64,000 nucleotides of DNA from Terrirhizobium terrae (GCF_030323265.1 NZ_CP104991.1:558001-622000); one strand, 5' to 3'. Shown: positions 18,268 to 29,036, counted from the stretch's first letter. The notes: a model not told the origin generated them from the sequence alone. A program made the numbers and translations.

Positions 18268-18288
18268 ATATCCAGAATAATGGATATA
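18267..18288. promoter_or_regulatory. ArsR operator, perfect inverted repeat
   Basis: TATATCCA-GAATAA-TGGATATA, 8-base arms around 6 bases, abutting the ATG of arsR at 18267. A bound repressor would block both initiation and translation start access. Confidence 0.6.
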
Positions 18289-18363
18289 ATAGATGTGTCA
18301 AGACGTCTGTCACTGTGTGTCTGATACTTACACCTAGGATCAGCGAGCAACATCGGTCGCGGT

Positions 18364-20220
18364 TTACCGTAGCGCCCTCAGGGCATTCAGGATTACGGCC
18401 AGGTCGATACCTTCCTGTAAGAGCGCTCCCTGCACCGGTGAAAGATATCCGAACGCGGCGACGATCATCGCCGTAATGGATAGTCCCAGCCCTGCGACTG
18501 CACTTTCGAGCGCAATCCTCCTGCTCCGACGCGCAATTGTCATTGCTTTGGCAAGTGCCTTGAGTTCGTCGACCATGAGAACGACACTCGCAACCTCAGA
18601 CGAGGACGCGCTGCCTCGAGCTCCCATCGCGACGCCCACATCGGCGGCTGCGAGCGCTGGAGCGTCGTTGATTCCATCACCCACCATCATCACAGGACCG
18701 CGGTGCCGCTCGCCCCGCACAATCTTCACCTTGGCCTCAGGCGACAAGTCCCCGAGGGCCAAATCAGCTCCGACAGCTTTTCCCATGCTTTCTGCAACGA
18801 TGCTGTGGTCGCCGGACGCCAATATGATCCTGTCGATTCCTGAGGCCCGTAAACTTTCGAGGACGCTGACTGCATCCGGCCGCAATTGGTCCGCAAAACT
18901 CAGGACGCCGGCAAATTTACCGTCCATACCAACGGCTACTGTCATCGTGTTCGGTAGATCGCCAGCTTCCCCCATCTCGTCCATGTTGTCACCATCCGAG
19001 ACAGAGCAACGCTCGCGCACAAAACCGGTGCTACCAACGATCACGCTTCGGCCCGCCACGCGCCCCTCCAAACCTGAGCCCGGTGTCTCATCGACATTGC
19101 TCGGAGGGACGAGAGCCAGTCCTTGATCCGTCGCTTCACGGATCAGCGCGGTCGCCGTCACATGGGCGGAGGCCTGGTCGAGACTCGCAGCATATGTGAG
19201 CAGGTCTTGTTCAGTCACACCATTCCGTGCCTTTGTTCCCATTAATTTCGCCTGACCGGAGGTTATCGTGCCGGTCTTATCCAGTACGACGGTGCGAACG
19301 CCTGCCAGCGTCTCTAAAGCCTCGCTGCCCTTGATCAGCACACCGATCCGAGATGCGCGCGACATTCCAGCGATAAATGCGATCGGGACGGCAAGGATGA
19401 GGGGACACGGCGTTGCCACGACAAGCACTGCGACAACCCGCGTTGTGTCCTCGCTCCACCACCACGTCGCGGAGGCAGTTGCGAGCGTGAGCATCAAGAA
19501 GCCGATTGCATATCTGTCGGCCAGACGCGACATGGGCGCCTTGCTGTCCTGTGCCGATCGCACGAGGCGCAGGATGGTGGCATAAGCACTCTCGGATGCC
19601 TGCCTGCTCGCGATCAGATCGAAGGCCGGGCCGACGCAGGTCGATCCGCTTAGTGCCTCCTCACCCCTGCCCAAGTTTTGGGGTAGCGACTCGCCCGTGA
19701 GCGCAGACAGATCCAGAACGGCAACATCGCTCGCGATGCGGCCATCGAGCGGCAGCACTTCACCCTCCCGGATTAACAGCCTGTCCCCCGGATGGACGTC
19801 GCCGAGTGCCACCTCCTCAAGCGTATCGCCTCGATATCGCATTCCGGTTCGCGCGACCCGCCTCAAGAGGGCGCTCATCTCCCGTCTGGCCCGTTGTTGG
19901 GCAAGATCCTCCAGCCACTGGCCGCCTGCATACATTAAAGCCACAACGTTTGCGGCCAGATATTCGCCAAAGACAAGAGCAGCGGACATAGAGATCAGGG
20001 CTACAACATCGAGGCCGAACTTTCCGTCCCGTAACGCCTGAATTACCTGTGCCGCAAGCGCAGCGATCACCACACCAGATGCCAAAGACCATGCAACAGG
20101 GGGCAAGTCAGAGAGACGAAAATAGTGGCCGAGAAGCCCGATAACCAAGCCCGCAGCCGCCACCGTCACTAGGAACGCGACGCGATATCCTTCCATCGCA
20201 ACACCGGGCAACGCTCTCAT
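18364..20220 (-). CDS. P1B-type metal-transporting ATPase
   Basis: A 618-residue P-type ATPase. It starts directly with membrane segments (no N-terminal metal-binding domain), has an actuator TGES loop (LSALTGESLPQ), a membrane motif TPCPLILAVP in place of CPC, the phosphorylation site VLDKTGTITSG (near residue 300) and the hinge GDGINDAPALAAADVG. The TPC motif is reported for the P1B-5-like iron/nickel group, but the usual C-terminal hemerythrin domain is absent here. Substrate unknown, perhaps Fe, Ni, Co or Zn. It lies upstream of, and divergent in role from, the ars genes. A universal stress gene lies upstream on the same strand. Confidence 0.88.
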   Translation of the reverse strand: MRALPGVAMEGYRVAFLVTVAAAGLVIGLLGHYFRLSDLPPVAWSLASGVVIAALAAQVIQALRDGKFGLDVVALISMSAALVFGEYLAANVVALMYAGGQWLEDLAQQRARREMSALLRRVARTGMRYRGDTLEEVALGDVHPGDRLLIREGEVLPLDGRIASDVAVLDLSALTGESLPQNLGRGEEALSGSTCVGPAFDLIASRQASESAYATILRLVRSAQDSKAPMSRLADRYAIGFLMLTLATASATWWWSEDTTRVVAVLVVATPCPLILAVPIAFIAGMSRASRIGVLIKGSEALETLAGVRTVVLDKTGTITSGQAKLMGTKARNGVTEQDLLTYAASLDQASAHVTATALIREATDQGLALVPPSNVDETPGSGLEGRVAGRSVIVGSTGFVRERCSVSDGDNMDEMGEAGDLPNTMTVAVGMDGKFAGVLSFADQLRPDAVSVLESLRASGIDRIILASGDHSIVAESMGKAVGADLALGDLSPEAKVKIVRGERHRGPVMMVGDGINDAPALAAADVGVAMGARGSASSSEVASVVLMVDELKALAKAMTIARRSRRIALESAVAGLGLSITAMIVAAFGYLSPVQGALLQEGIDLAVILNALRALR

Positions 20221-20362
20221 CCGAAACCTCGATCAACGCCACTATCGTCCTGACTTCAGCGATCTTGCTCAATGGCCCGCCGCAATTTGCGCACCGAAAC
20301 GGCCTTTGATCGTAGGCCAAGTGGTGGGCAAAAATCCCTTTTCACAGCAGCTTTGCATCCAG

Positions 20363-21187
20363 CTACCGCGCTAGCAACACTGGGATCAAAGGTTGTCGGA
20401 GTATCGTTTCCGTCGTGCCTCCCAAAATGCGTTCCCCCAAGCGTGAATGACCGTAGGCTCCCATCACGATCAGATCTGCATCGATGCTTTCTGCATGCCG
20501 CTGCAGGACAATGGCCGGATCGCTGTGTTCACTCAGCAGCCGATCGATAACGAACCCCACGCCATGACGTGACAGGAAGGCCCCGACATCACCCCCATCT
20601 TCCTCCACGGCTTCACCATCAAGCCCAGCAATTGCCAAATGAACCTGGTGCGCGTCTTGAAGGAAGTTGATTGATGACCGCACTGCGATCCAAGCCTCGC
20701 GCCGGCCATCCCAACCGACGACGATCCGTTTTGGTCGAAGGGTGCCATCCTTTCTTTTGGGAAGAAGCATCAAGGGTGATGAAGAACGAAACAACACACC
20801 GTCGACTATTCGCCTAGTAAGTTGAGGATCGCTTGTCATGGCGCCACCGATAACTGTGATATCCGCGGAATTGGCATGGATGGCGACTTGGCGCGAAATA
20901 TCCCCCGAGGTACAGAAAACCGGCTTAATATCCCCGTCCAAACCGCGAGCTTTCAGCACTGGTTTCAGAGCGCTGGCTTGACGCTCCAGGCGGTTATATT
21001 CCTCCCAGATTAAGGTGAAGGGACTGTCACCGGCCAACCCTGGGCCTCCGATCAAGGGAGGTGGGATAACGGAAACCAGGATGGCCCCTAGTTCCGCCCC
21101 GGCATCGCTTGCCATTCTCGAGACGGCGACCAAATCGTCGTCGCCTTGATCCAGCCCAATTATAGCCAGGACGCATTTTTTTGACAT
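20363..21187 (-). CDS. Universal stress protein, tandem UspA domains
   Basis: A 274-residue protein with two UspA folds. The second carries the ATP-binding motif GAYGHSRLGERILGGTTETIL-type G-2x-G-9x-G(S/T) and ends LIPVLLAR; the first lacks a clear motif. Tandem Usp proteins act as ATP-binding stress factors in the cytoplasm. It is followed after 142 bases by the P1B ATPase on the same strand, a pairing often seen in low-oxygen or metal-stress clusters. Confidence 0.9.
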   Translation of the reverse strand: MSKKCVLAIIGLDQGDDDLVAVSRMASDAGAELGAILVSVIPPPLIGGPGLAGDSPFTLIWEEYNRLERQASALKPVLKARGLDGDIKPVFCTSGDISRQVAIHANSADITVIGGAMTSDPQLTRRIVDGVLFRSSSPLMLLPKRKDGTLRPKRIVVGWDGRREAWIAVRSSINFLQDAHQVHLAIAGLDGEAVEEDGGDVGAFLSRHGVGFVIDRLLSEHSDPAIVLQRHAESIDADLIVMGAYGHSRLGERILGGTTETILRQPLIPVLLAR

Positions 21188-21892
21188 GTCTGCCCTCCCT
21201 TTGCTCTGATCCCGCCTGTAGCAATCAACTTACTGGATAGATCTAACGGCTAAATTAGAAGCGCGAGATGATGTATGTCATGTCGTCGAGATGCTTATTG
21301 TGCATCGGGTGGCCGTTTCCTTTCGATCGCCATCCGGATCGTAATTGTCTAACGTCACCTCGAGGTAGATCTGGTCACGGGTTCAGATCTAAAGAGCCGG
21401 AGCGATCTCCTGCAAAGCGGCATTCTTCCGAGCCTCGGCGTTTGTCTGCGAGCAACTGAGCCCGATGACCCCTACACATCGGCTCCATAGCAGAGCCTCC
21501 ACATACCGAGTCGCGATTTTTAACAGCGCATTTAGTCGGTTTAGAAGAGCAAACACCCGCCGACCTCAATTGGGGCCCTCGAAATACATTCGGGAGGCAC
21601 AGTCCTGTGCTGCGTAAAGATCACGATCATCGTCCCCAGTGCCCGGAACATGTCCACCCCTGCGGTCAGCAAGCAACATCCAATTCCATTGCTCGACCTG
21701 ATTCCCAACAATACCATCCGGCCAAACGTGAGCCACCTCGACGCTTGAATTCAGGCCGATCCACCGGTCGCTATTCGGTGGCAGTAGCCACCTGAGTGAT
21801 TGCCGTCTCATGATGTGCCCTAAAAAACGCCGCCAGCAGCGTGATGGCATGCTTTTAGATTGATTCCAATCTTGAATTTGGTACGCAGTTTC
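21188..21892. other. Gene-poor stretch
   Basis: About 700 bases with no convincing gene. A minus-strand frame at 21566-21850 ends ...RMYFEGPN, but it lacks a good start context and a family. No transposase similarity, tRNA or terminator was seen. Confidence 0.4.
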
Positions 21893-22297
21893 ATGGCTAG
21901 AGACAATAAAACAACAGCGCTGATTTTAGAGGACGAGCTCTTCATCGTCCTCGACATTGAAGAGGTGCTTTTGTCCCTTGGCTTTTCTGAGATTGTCAGC
22001 TTTTCCACGGCATCCGAAGCTATCGCCTGGCTGGAAGGCAATGAACCGGCAGTTGCTATAATCGACTTGAGGCTCAAGACTATGACCAGTGAGGTCGTCG
22101 CTGCCAAATTGAAAGCCAGCAACACGCCGACAATCGTCTATTCCGGGAATGATTTCACCCCCGGTGTCGATCATGAGCTATTTGCCGACCTTGAATGGGT
22201 GTCTAAACCCGCCTCATCCTGCGCGCTACGCGTGGCCATTCACCGCGCAGCGCTGACAACCTCCGCAGACTGTGTGTCGCCGCGACATTCACCTTAA
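21893..22297 (+). CDS. Single-domain response regulator
   Basis: A 134-residue receiver domain: acidic residues in ALILEDELFIVLD, phospho-acceptor Asp in VAIIDLRLKT (near 60), Ser in YSGND and Lys in WVSKPA. There is no output domain. This CheY-like type is usual in rhizobia as partner of HWE kinases. No kinase gene is adjacent; the next gene is a c-di-GMP enzyme. The start at 21893 (MARDNKTTALILE) is preferred over an upstream in-frame ATG. Confidence 0.82.
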   Translation: MARDNKTTALILEDELFIVLDIEEVLLSLGFSEIVSFSTASEAIAWLEGNEPAVAIIDLRLKTMTSEVVAAKLKASNTPTIVYSGNDFTPGVDHELFADLEWVSKPASSCALRVAIHRAALTTSADCVSPRHSP

Positions 22298-22377
22298 TAC
22301 CGACGTAACCATCTCCTTTCCGGTCATTTTAACAGTCGCTATTTTATAGTGTGCCGAAATAAAGCAGGTTCGGCAGC

Positions 22378-24540
22378 ATGAAATATCTTCAGTCACAGTG
22401 GTTCCTACGTTGGGCACTCCCTCCTTCCTTTCTGTTCTGATCTGCGGATTGCTTTTCTTCACATTGCAATGGGCAGCTGAAAAAGCCGACACCATCGCCG
22501 CTGGACGTCAAAAGGACCTCGTCCTCCTCACGGTCGGCAAGCTCAGGGCGTCGGTGGCCCACGATCAGGAAAGTGCGACTGTATGGGATGATGCGGTTCG
22601 CAACTCAGTGCAGCGCGATGTCCCCTGGCTGGATGCTAATCTGGGCGTCTGGATGCACACCTATTTTCAGCATGACGCCGCAATCGTACTCGGCAAGGAT
22701 CTAAAACCACTATACCAGTTTGTTGCCGGGGAAGATCATCCGCCGCGTACGGACGAGCTTGCAACAGCTTACCTACCACTAGCTCGCCGACTTCAGCAGC
22801 GCCTTATCTTAAGCGATGCTGCAGGCACCAGCGACAGTGTGTTATCGATCGGTGAGGCGGACCTCGTTTACGTCGGCGTTAGGCCGGCAATTGTGAGCGT
22901 AAAACCAATCGTCTCTGACACCGGTGAGATTGAGCAGCAACCGGGGAAGAAAATCTCCATGTTGCTGTTCGTTTCCTTGATGGAGACTTGCCGGCTTCAA
23001 TCGGCATGGAGTATCAATTCGCCTCGCTTGCATTCAGCCTGCAGCAACCAACGCAAAAAGATCTTTCTTTTGTACCTCTCCGTGCGCGGGATGGTGCCGT
23101 CATTGGCTACTTCCATTGGGAGCCGTTCCGCCCTGGATTAAGTGTGGTGAGATCTACATCTCCCGCACTTGGCGTAGCGCTGATTGTTGTCTTTGCTGCT
23201 TCAAGTCTGGCGGGCGGAGCCATTACCCGGCGAACGGCTTACCTGGCGTCTAGCCAGGCCGCTTTGAGGCACCAGGCTCGCCATGACAGTCTAACCGGCC
23301 TAGCCAACCGAGCCTTTTTCAATGAGGAGTTGGAAGCACGAATACGGTCCGCGCCGGCAAGTGAGCAACACTGCGTGCTGTTTGTTGACCTCGATCGTTT
23401 CAAGCAAGTCAACGACACCTTTGGACATCCGGTGGGCGACAAATTGATCGCTATGGCTGCCTCAAGGATGAAGAGCCTCCTACCCTCCGCTATGATTGCC
23501 CGGATCGGCGGAGATGAGTTCACCATCCATCTCCAGGGAAAATACACCGACGAAGCAGCACAAATTTCCGACGACATAATCGCCTGCCTCAAAAGTCCGT
23601 TCGAGATTGACGGCATCCATGTAGCAATTGGAGCAAGCATCGGGGTGGCATGCTCGTCTGGCACAGTCGAACACATAGAACTTACTCGGCAAGCGGACAT
23701 CGCGCTATACCATGCCAAAGCTGCTGGCAGAAACAGATATGCCATCTTCGGCGACCACATGGACCAACTTCTCCGCGACCGCCGAGCGCTCGAGCAGGAT
23801 CTCCGCGTCGCTCTTGAAGCTCGTGACCAGATGGAGGTCTATTACCAGCCTGTCTACACAGCGGATGGCGCCGGACCATGCTCACTCGAAGCACTTGTTC
23901 GGTGGAAGCATCCCCTGCGAGGACACATCTGCCCCGATGAGTTTATTCCCATCGCAGAAGAGACAGGACTTATTCAGGAAATCGGCGCAGTCGTCCTTCA
24001 GGATGCGTGCAGCGTTCTTGCGGAACTCCCTCCATCACAGTTTCCATCAATGCTTCGGCACGTGAGCTTGAATCAGCGTCGTATCCGTTGCGCGTTCTGA
24101 GCGCTCTTGCGAAGTGCCAGCTGAAGCCCGAGCGGCTAGAGATTGAGCTCACTGAGAGCTTGTCCATTGGTGACAATATTCAGCTCGACCGAAGCATCAT
24201 GATGTTGCGCCGAGCTGGCGTCAAAATAGCGATCGACGATTTCGGTACCGGCTATTCAACCTTCTCCAGAGTCCAGAACTTCGATGTGGACCGAGTGAAA
24301 ATCGACAAATCCTTCATTGATGACATGCATCGACCGGACAGCCGAGCCCTCGTCGCCGCCATCATCAAGATGGCACAGGCTAAAGGACTGCTGATTACGG
24401 CTGAGGGAGTTGAAACCGCCGAACAGCAAGAGCAACTCAGGTCACTCGGCTGCGATAACCTCCAAGGCTTTCACCTCTCGATGCCTCTGCCTCGTCACGT
24501 CGTCATGGCTCGTTTGAAAACAGCGTCCCAGACAGGTTGA
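22378..24540 (+). CDS. CHASE4-GGDEF-EAL c-di-GMP enzyme (three frameshifts)
   Basis: Three single-base additions, in the C3 run 22419-22421, the T3 run 22972-22974 and the C3 run 24028-24030, restore one 721-residue membrane protein. Order: transmembrane segment (LICGLLFFTLQWA), periplasmic CHASE4 domain (SATVWDDAV, VPWLDANLG), second transmembrane segment, GGDEF domain (RIGGDEF, D in VDLDRF) and EAL domain (SLEALVRW, SINASARELES, IDDFGTGYS, TAEGVET). Catalytic residues for both diguanylate cyclase and phosphodiesterase are present. No inhibitory RxxD site was found at the usual place. It would link an extracellular signal to biofilm/motility control. Confidence 0.85.
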
Positions 24541-24846
24541 TCGCTCACCTGCCTTATGTATTTTTACGTGATCGCCAATAGAAGACCGATCATGTAGGCC
24601 GTCAGGAGGAGGACCCTGAGGATGCCCGAAGTGTTCGGTCGTTTTGTTAAAGACAGGGGCCTTTGTCCGCAGAACCGGTTCCACAGACCGTGGCCATGCG
24701 TTCAACATCTCTTCACGCCGCCCAGTTTCGAAAAATATCGATGCTTGCTGTGCACCATAAGTTGGGGAGAGAAGCGACTAAATGCTCAAACCCTATATCT
24801 TAGCCCTCGGGTTCCCCGTAGGCTTGCGGCGTTGAGGTGTCGCGCC

Positions 24847-25068
24847 ATGAATCATATTCTTCCGCACCAACTTTATTGGGCTCGTTCCGACAGATATGAC
24901 CACGGGCGGATCACTGTCGTGGAAGTTTCAACTGTGTTCGGTGAGAGCCAGGAAAACTGGACACTGGCAGTCCCTGGCTCCGATCAGCATTTCATGATAG
25001 ACGATTTCGAACTACTCTCTCTTATAGAGCGGCCCGCGACAATTGTGCGCCTCCATGCTGCGGAGTAG
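24847..25068 (+). CDS. Small hypothetical protein
   Basis: A 73-residue protein beginning MNHILPHQLYWARSDRYD, with a regular pattern of beta-strand-like residues (GRITVVEVSTVFGE, WTLAVPGSDQHFM). I do not recognise a named family, but the composition and conserved-looking Trp/Gly residues suggest a real gene. It lies alone between the GGDEF-EAL and NolR-like genes and is convergent with the latter. Confidence 0.5.
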   Translation: MNHILPHQLYWARSDRYDHGRITVVEVSTVFGESQENWTLAVPGSDQHFMIDDFELLSLIERPATIVRLHAAE

Positions 25069-25110
25069 GACGCGTCACTGCCCATATAGGTCGACAGTCG
25101 TACGTCGACG

Positions 25111-25428
25111 TTACGATATCATCTCTTCGACAGTTCCCGTTTTTGCGAACAACTCAATTAGGGCACGCAGGACAACCGCTACCGCGGCCGATGAACACGA
25201 ATAGTAGACCGTCTGGGCCTCACGTCGCGTCATGACAAGTTTGCCATCGCGTAACTTCTTCAAGTGCTGTGACAATGCGGACTGGCTTAGACTCACTTTT
25301 TCCGCCAACGACGTCACATCCCATTCGCGTTGGGTAACGAGCTCGAGCACCTGAAGGCGCTTGGGATGAGCAAGAAGCGCAATAAAATCGGCAGCAGAGC
25401 TGGGCGAGAAGGAAAACTGAGCGTTCAT
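25111..25428 (-). CDS. ArsR-family regulator, NolR-like
   Basis: A 105-residue winged-helix protein with LLAHPKRLQVLELV, recognition helix LSQSALSQHLKKLRDG and wing TRREAQTVYYS. The SQSALSQHL and AQTVYYS signatures match NolR of Sinorhizobium/Rhizobium, a regulator of nodulation and core functions, more than metal-sensing ArsR proteins. No metal-binding cysteine pattern is seen. A paralogue with the same helix lies at 53487-53858. The target genes cannot be told from sequence. Confidence 0.85.
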   Translation of the reverse strand: MNAQFSFSPSSAADFIALLAHPKRLQVLELVTQREWDVTSLAEKVSLSQSALSQHLKKLRDGKLVMTRREAQTVYYSCSSAAVAVVLRALIELFAKTGTVEEMIS

Positions 25429-25579
25429 AGGATCCCGTCGACATTTGCGCTGGATAGATTCGAGCGTCAGAAAACCTATATATATGGAATTTCGAATATC
25501 TAAATGATGACTTTGTGCCCGAAAGCGTACAGTCTAATGGAATGGGCCGACTGGCTGGCTTGCCGGCCACTTCGCTCAC

Positions 25580-25975
25580 TCACTCGATGACCTGAACTAC
25601 ACGGCGGGACTGCGGTTCAACAATGACCCGGCGGTCGTTGACGAGAGCATATCCATAGTTTGGATTTTCTGGGACCTGCTGTACCACGACGGTCTGAGGC
25701 AGCGGCTCGCCCACAACCACCCGTTCCTGAACGATGACGCGCTCCGTCGGCACTGGCGCTTCGCGAACGTAGGTCACGACGCGCTGCGGGGGCGGGTCAA
25801 TCGCGGTTCCGGCAATTGCTCCAACTACACCCCCTACAGCAGCACCAACAGGTCCGCCGACGATGGCGCCCGTAACCGCGCCGCCGGCGGCACCGTTGAC
25901 TGTGGAATTCTGAGCGAGCGCGGAGCTCGCCATGACCAGACAGGAGCCGACCAGTACTGCATGTTTGATTGACAT
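25580..25975 (-). CDS. DUF1236 exported protein with glycine zipper
   Basis: A 131-residue protein with a signal peptide (MSIKHAVLVGSCLVMASSALAQ), a glycine-zipper stretch (residues ~28-58, with repeated GxxxG as in GAIVGGPVGAAVGGVVGA), and a C-terminal DUF1236-type domain (NYGYALVNDRRVIVEP). It is probably periplasmic or outer-membrane associated. An EcfG-type promoter lies 37 bases upstream of the ATG, so this is another general-stress gene, away from the main stress block. Confidence 0.85.
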   Translation of the reverse strand: MSIKHAVLVGSCLVMASSALAQNSTVNGAAGGAVTGAIVGGPVGAAVGGVVGAIAGTAIDPPPQRVVTYVREAPVPTERVIVQERVVVGEPLPQTVVVQQVPENPNYGYALVNDRRVIVEPQSRRVVQVIE

Positions 25976-26011
25976 TTGAACCTCCCATTGCGTCTAATTA
26001 CGCGCGTCAAG

Positions 26012-26036
26012 AACGCGGACAGACCGCATTCGTTCC
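26012..26036 (-). promoter_or_regulatory. EcfG/RpoE2-type promoter
   Basis: Minus strand GGAAC (complement of 26032-26036), N16, CGTT (complement of 26012-26015), upstream of the DUF1236 gene. Confidence 0.72.
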
Positions 26037-26263
26037 GGACTGAAGATGTCGCCCCATCCGGCGGAGGAGGCCCTGACTCAACTGCGCAAAATCCCACCCT
26101 CTTTGGCCGCGATTCCAAAGCCCGCACGGCTACATCGTTGCTCGCCAAATAGTTGCGGCATCACGGATGAAAGTAAAAACTGCGGCGCCCGCGGATCGCA
26201 TTTAGCTAAAATTCAGCTTTCTCATTTAACACTCATTGCCAAAGCAACGCGAGCAAATGAACC

Positions 26264-28525
26264 ATGACTGCGACCTCGACCGTAACCAAGCCCCTTTGGC
26301 GCAAGATTACACTTTACGGATGCGGCGCGGTGCTGTTCACCAGCGCTGCCATTGGCGGGGTGGCTTGGTACGAGCAGCGAACAATAAACGATAAGGCGCT
26401 CTACAGCAAAGCAGCTAGCGACTTGCAAGTCATCCAGACGGACATGGATGCTATTCAAAGGTCTGCATCGGCATTGGCTCTGGTCCTCGCAGGTGAACCT
26501 GATATGCCTGGACTGATCGCTAGCAGTGACCGCCAGGGTTTGGTCAACAAGCTGTCGAAGAATCTTACTCTGATGGCACAGGCCGGCGGTTTGCAGCTCG
26601 TCACAATCGCGGATGCGAAAGGCAACGTTGTCGCCCGCATGCACGCACCCGACAAGTTTGGGGACAACTATCTGGGTCGCCGCAAGACGGTCGCATCTGC
26701 CATTGCATCCGGCAAACTATCGGCGGGTATTGAATCTGGCAGGACTGGAATCGGTATGTATGCGGTCGCCCCCGTCGTTGTTGATAGCCGGGTCGTTGGC
26801 GTAATTGATATTGGAACCGAATTGTCAAACCCCTATTTCGCACCTTTGGCAGAGCGGCTGGGCGCGGAGATATCGGTCAACGTGCTTCAGGATGGCAACA
26901 TCGTCAATCAGTCTTCTACCGACGGTAACCAAGCTTTTCTTGAAACCTCCTTGCTGCAAAAGGCTCTCGACGACAAACCGGTTTTCGAACCAGACATTCT
27001 TGACGGTCGTGAAATGTTTATCAAAGCGGTTCCATTGAGCTCGTTCGCCGGTGAGAAAATCGGGGTAATCGAAGTGGGAACGGATGCGACTGACATTCTT
27101 GCGGCTGCCCGTGCCTCGCTTTGGACCATGCTCGGCATCACCCTCGTCATTTCGCTACTTGCTCTGACTGCGTTCTTTCTGTTCGCCAAATCGCTCGGTA
27201 ATGCTATCGGCCGACTGACGTCGACGATGGGGCGCCTGGCTTCAGGCGACCTTACTACCAAGATTGAGGGTGAAGACCGCCTGGATGAAACCGGAGCCAT
27301 GGCGCGCGCTGTACAGGTGTTCAAGGAAAACGCGCTTAAAACGAAGGAACTAGAGCGCCAGGCCGACGAGCAGCGCAACCTGACCGAGGAACAGCGCCGC
27401 CTCAACACCGAGGAAGCGCGTACCCGCACCGAGCAGATGGCGGAAGCTACTAACGGTCTCGCAACCGGTCTCAAACACTTGTCTTCTGGTGACCTAACCT
27501 TCCAGCTCAACCGTCCGTTCGCCACCGATTTCGAAAACCTTCGCGCAGATTTCAATTCCACCGTAGAACAACTGCGCGACACTTTGGGCTCAGTTTCGCA
27601 GGCTACAAACTCGATCGACAGCGGTTCGCGCGAAGTCAGCCAGAGCGCCGATGACCTTTCCAAGCGTACCGAACAGCAGGCCGCCTCTCTGGAAGAAACA
27701 GCTGCCGCCCTCGATCAGATCACTGTCAACGTCTCCAATTCCTCAAAGCGCGCCGAAGAGGCACGCACGGTGGCAATCCAGGCCAATGAAAGCGCTCGCC
27801 AGTCGGGTGCCGTCGTTGCCAATGCTGTGCAGGCCATGGGCCGTATCGAGGAATCGTCAGGCCAGATTACAAACATAATCGGCGTTATCGATGACATCGC
27901 CTTCCAGACCAACCTGCTTGCTCTCAACGCCGGTGTCGAGGCCGCCCGCGCTGGCGAGGCCGGCAAGGGTTTTGCAGTTGTGGCCCAGGAAGTGCGCGAG
28001 CTCGCTCAGCGTTCCGCTAAGGCTGCCAAAGAAATCAAGGAACTGATCGGCAAGTCCTCTGTCGAAGTCGGAACTGGCGTCAAGCTGGTCAAGGATACCG
28101 GCGAGTCACTGCGTATGATCGAAGCGCACATCATCACAATCAACCAGCATATGGACTCGATCGCCACATCTTCACGCGAGCAATCGGTCGGCTTGTCGGA
28201 AGTCAACACCGCCGTCAACCAGATGGATCAGGTGACCCAGCAGAACGCGGCTATGGTGGAAGAAGCCAATGCAGCCGGCGCAACGCTGGCAACTGAGGCT
28301 GGACGCCTGCGCGAACTGATCAGCCAGTTCCAGCTCGGCCAAAATGCCGCCTCGACAAATCCGGCATCGGCCCTGCGCCAGACCGCCGCCGTTATGGCCG
28401 CTTCTTCTCGCTCCACACCAAAAGCCTCGCCGTCGCGCGGCATGGTCGGCAAGATCGCAAAGGCCTTCACCGGTGGCGGCGGTGCGGCCACGGCAGCCGC
28501 CGCCGATAGCTGGGAAGAATTTTGA
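26264..28525 (+). CDS. Methyl-accepting chemotaxis protein
   Basis: A 753-residue chemoreceptor. A short cytoplasmic tail leads into TM1 (residues ~15-33), then a periplasmic Cache-like sensor (~35-285), TM2 ([20 protein letters not shown]), a HAMP linker with a second HAMP-like copy, and the coiled-coil signalling domain. Its tip carries the conserved [16 protein letters not shown]. The C-terminus ends DSWEEF, an aromatic-acidic pentapeptide of the type that tethers CheR/CheB to receptors, so this is probably a high-abundance receptor. The ligand is unknown. No che genes are adjacent. Confidence 0.93.
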   Translation: MTATSTVTKPLWRKITLYGCGAVLFTSAAIGGVAWYEQRTINDKALYSKAASDLQVIQTDMDAIQRSASALALVLAGEPDMPGLIASSDRQGLVNKLSKNLTLMAQAGGLQLVTIADAKGNVVARMHAPDKFGDNYLGRRKTVASAIASGKLSAGIESGRTGIGMYAVAPVVVDSRVVGVIDIGTELSNPYFAPLAERLGAEISVNVLQDGNIVNQSSTDGNQAFLETSLLQKALDDKPVFEPDILDGREMFIKAVPLSSFAGEKIGVIEVGTDATDILAAARASLWTMLGITLVISLLALTAFFLFAKSLGNAIGRLTSTMGRLASGDLTTKIEGEDRLDETGAMARAVQVFKENALKTKELERQADEQRNLTEEQRRLNTEEARTRTEQMAEATNGLATGLKHLSSGDLTFQLNRPFATDFENLRADFNSTVEQLRDTLGSVSQATNSIDSGSREVSQSADDLSKRTEQQAASLEETAAALDQITVNVSNSSKRAEEARTVAIQANESARQSGAVVANAVQAMGRIEESSGQITNIIGVIDDIAFQTNLLALNAGVEAARAGEAGKGFAVVAQEVRELAQRSAKAAKEIKELIGKSSVEVGTGVKLVKDTGESLRMIEAHIITINQHMDSIATSSREQSVGLSEVNTAVNQMDQVTQQNAAMVEEANAAGATLATEAGRLRELISQFQLGQNAASTNPASALRQTAAVMAASSRSTPKASPSRGMVGKIAKAFTGGGGAATAAAADSWEEF

Positions 28526-29036
28526 CCATCTTCGAATAGAACTGAGGTTTCCAATGGCTGGAAGACGTTCCGTCCCCATCGGTCAAGGCAGAAGAGCTGT
28601 TCTCTACCCGTCATCAGTCTTAGTTGGATGCGAACCACCCACCATGCGATCTCACACCAATTCCGGTGGCAGCGGTTGGCAAGGCTCCCGGAAAGACTTC
28701 GGCCCGGCGCACATCTCTGCGCCTAGCGCGCAGTTTCCTCATCGCAAGAGACTAACATTCGTCGAAGTGCGGTCTGAACGGACAGAGAATAAAAATACAT
28801 CGACGGGCGCTGTGATGCCGCTGTTCGGGACGATTGATCGCAGACCGGGCCGCCCCCTAGGCTCTCCTCCGAGCGTTTTATCCGATGATGCCCCCAACTT
28901 TCTGGTAATCGCGACGAGGGATCGGCACACTGCGCGCAGAATCACGCGCTCAATTTGCTTCGTAGACTGCAAAAGCACCACCAAATTCACTTTTTACCAA
29001 ACTGTTTCCGGCATGGATAGGGCCGGAGGTACCCAA
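28526..29036. other. Gene-poor stretch
   Basis: About 510 bases between the chemoreceptor and a small membrane protein. An open frame runs through it from inside the chemoreceptor gene, but composition and codon use do not look coding. I see no terminator. Confidence 0.4.

Noticed and set aside
20108..20320. 70-codon minus-strand frame with CANCGG motif
   Set aside because: Overlaps the start of the P1B ATPase in another frame; only a short zinc-finger-like piece and no start signal.
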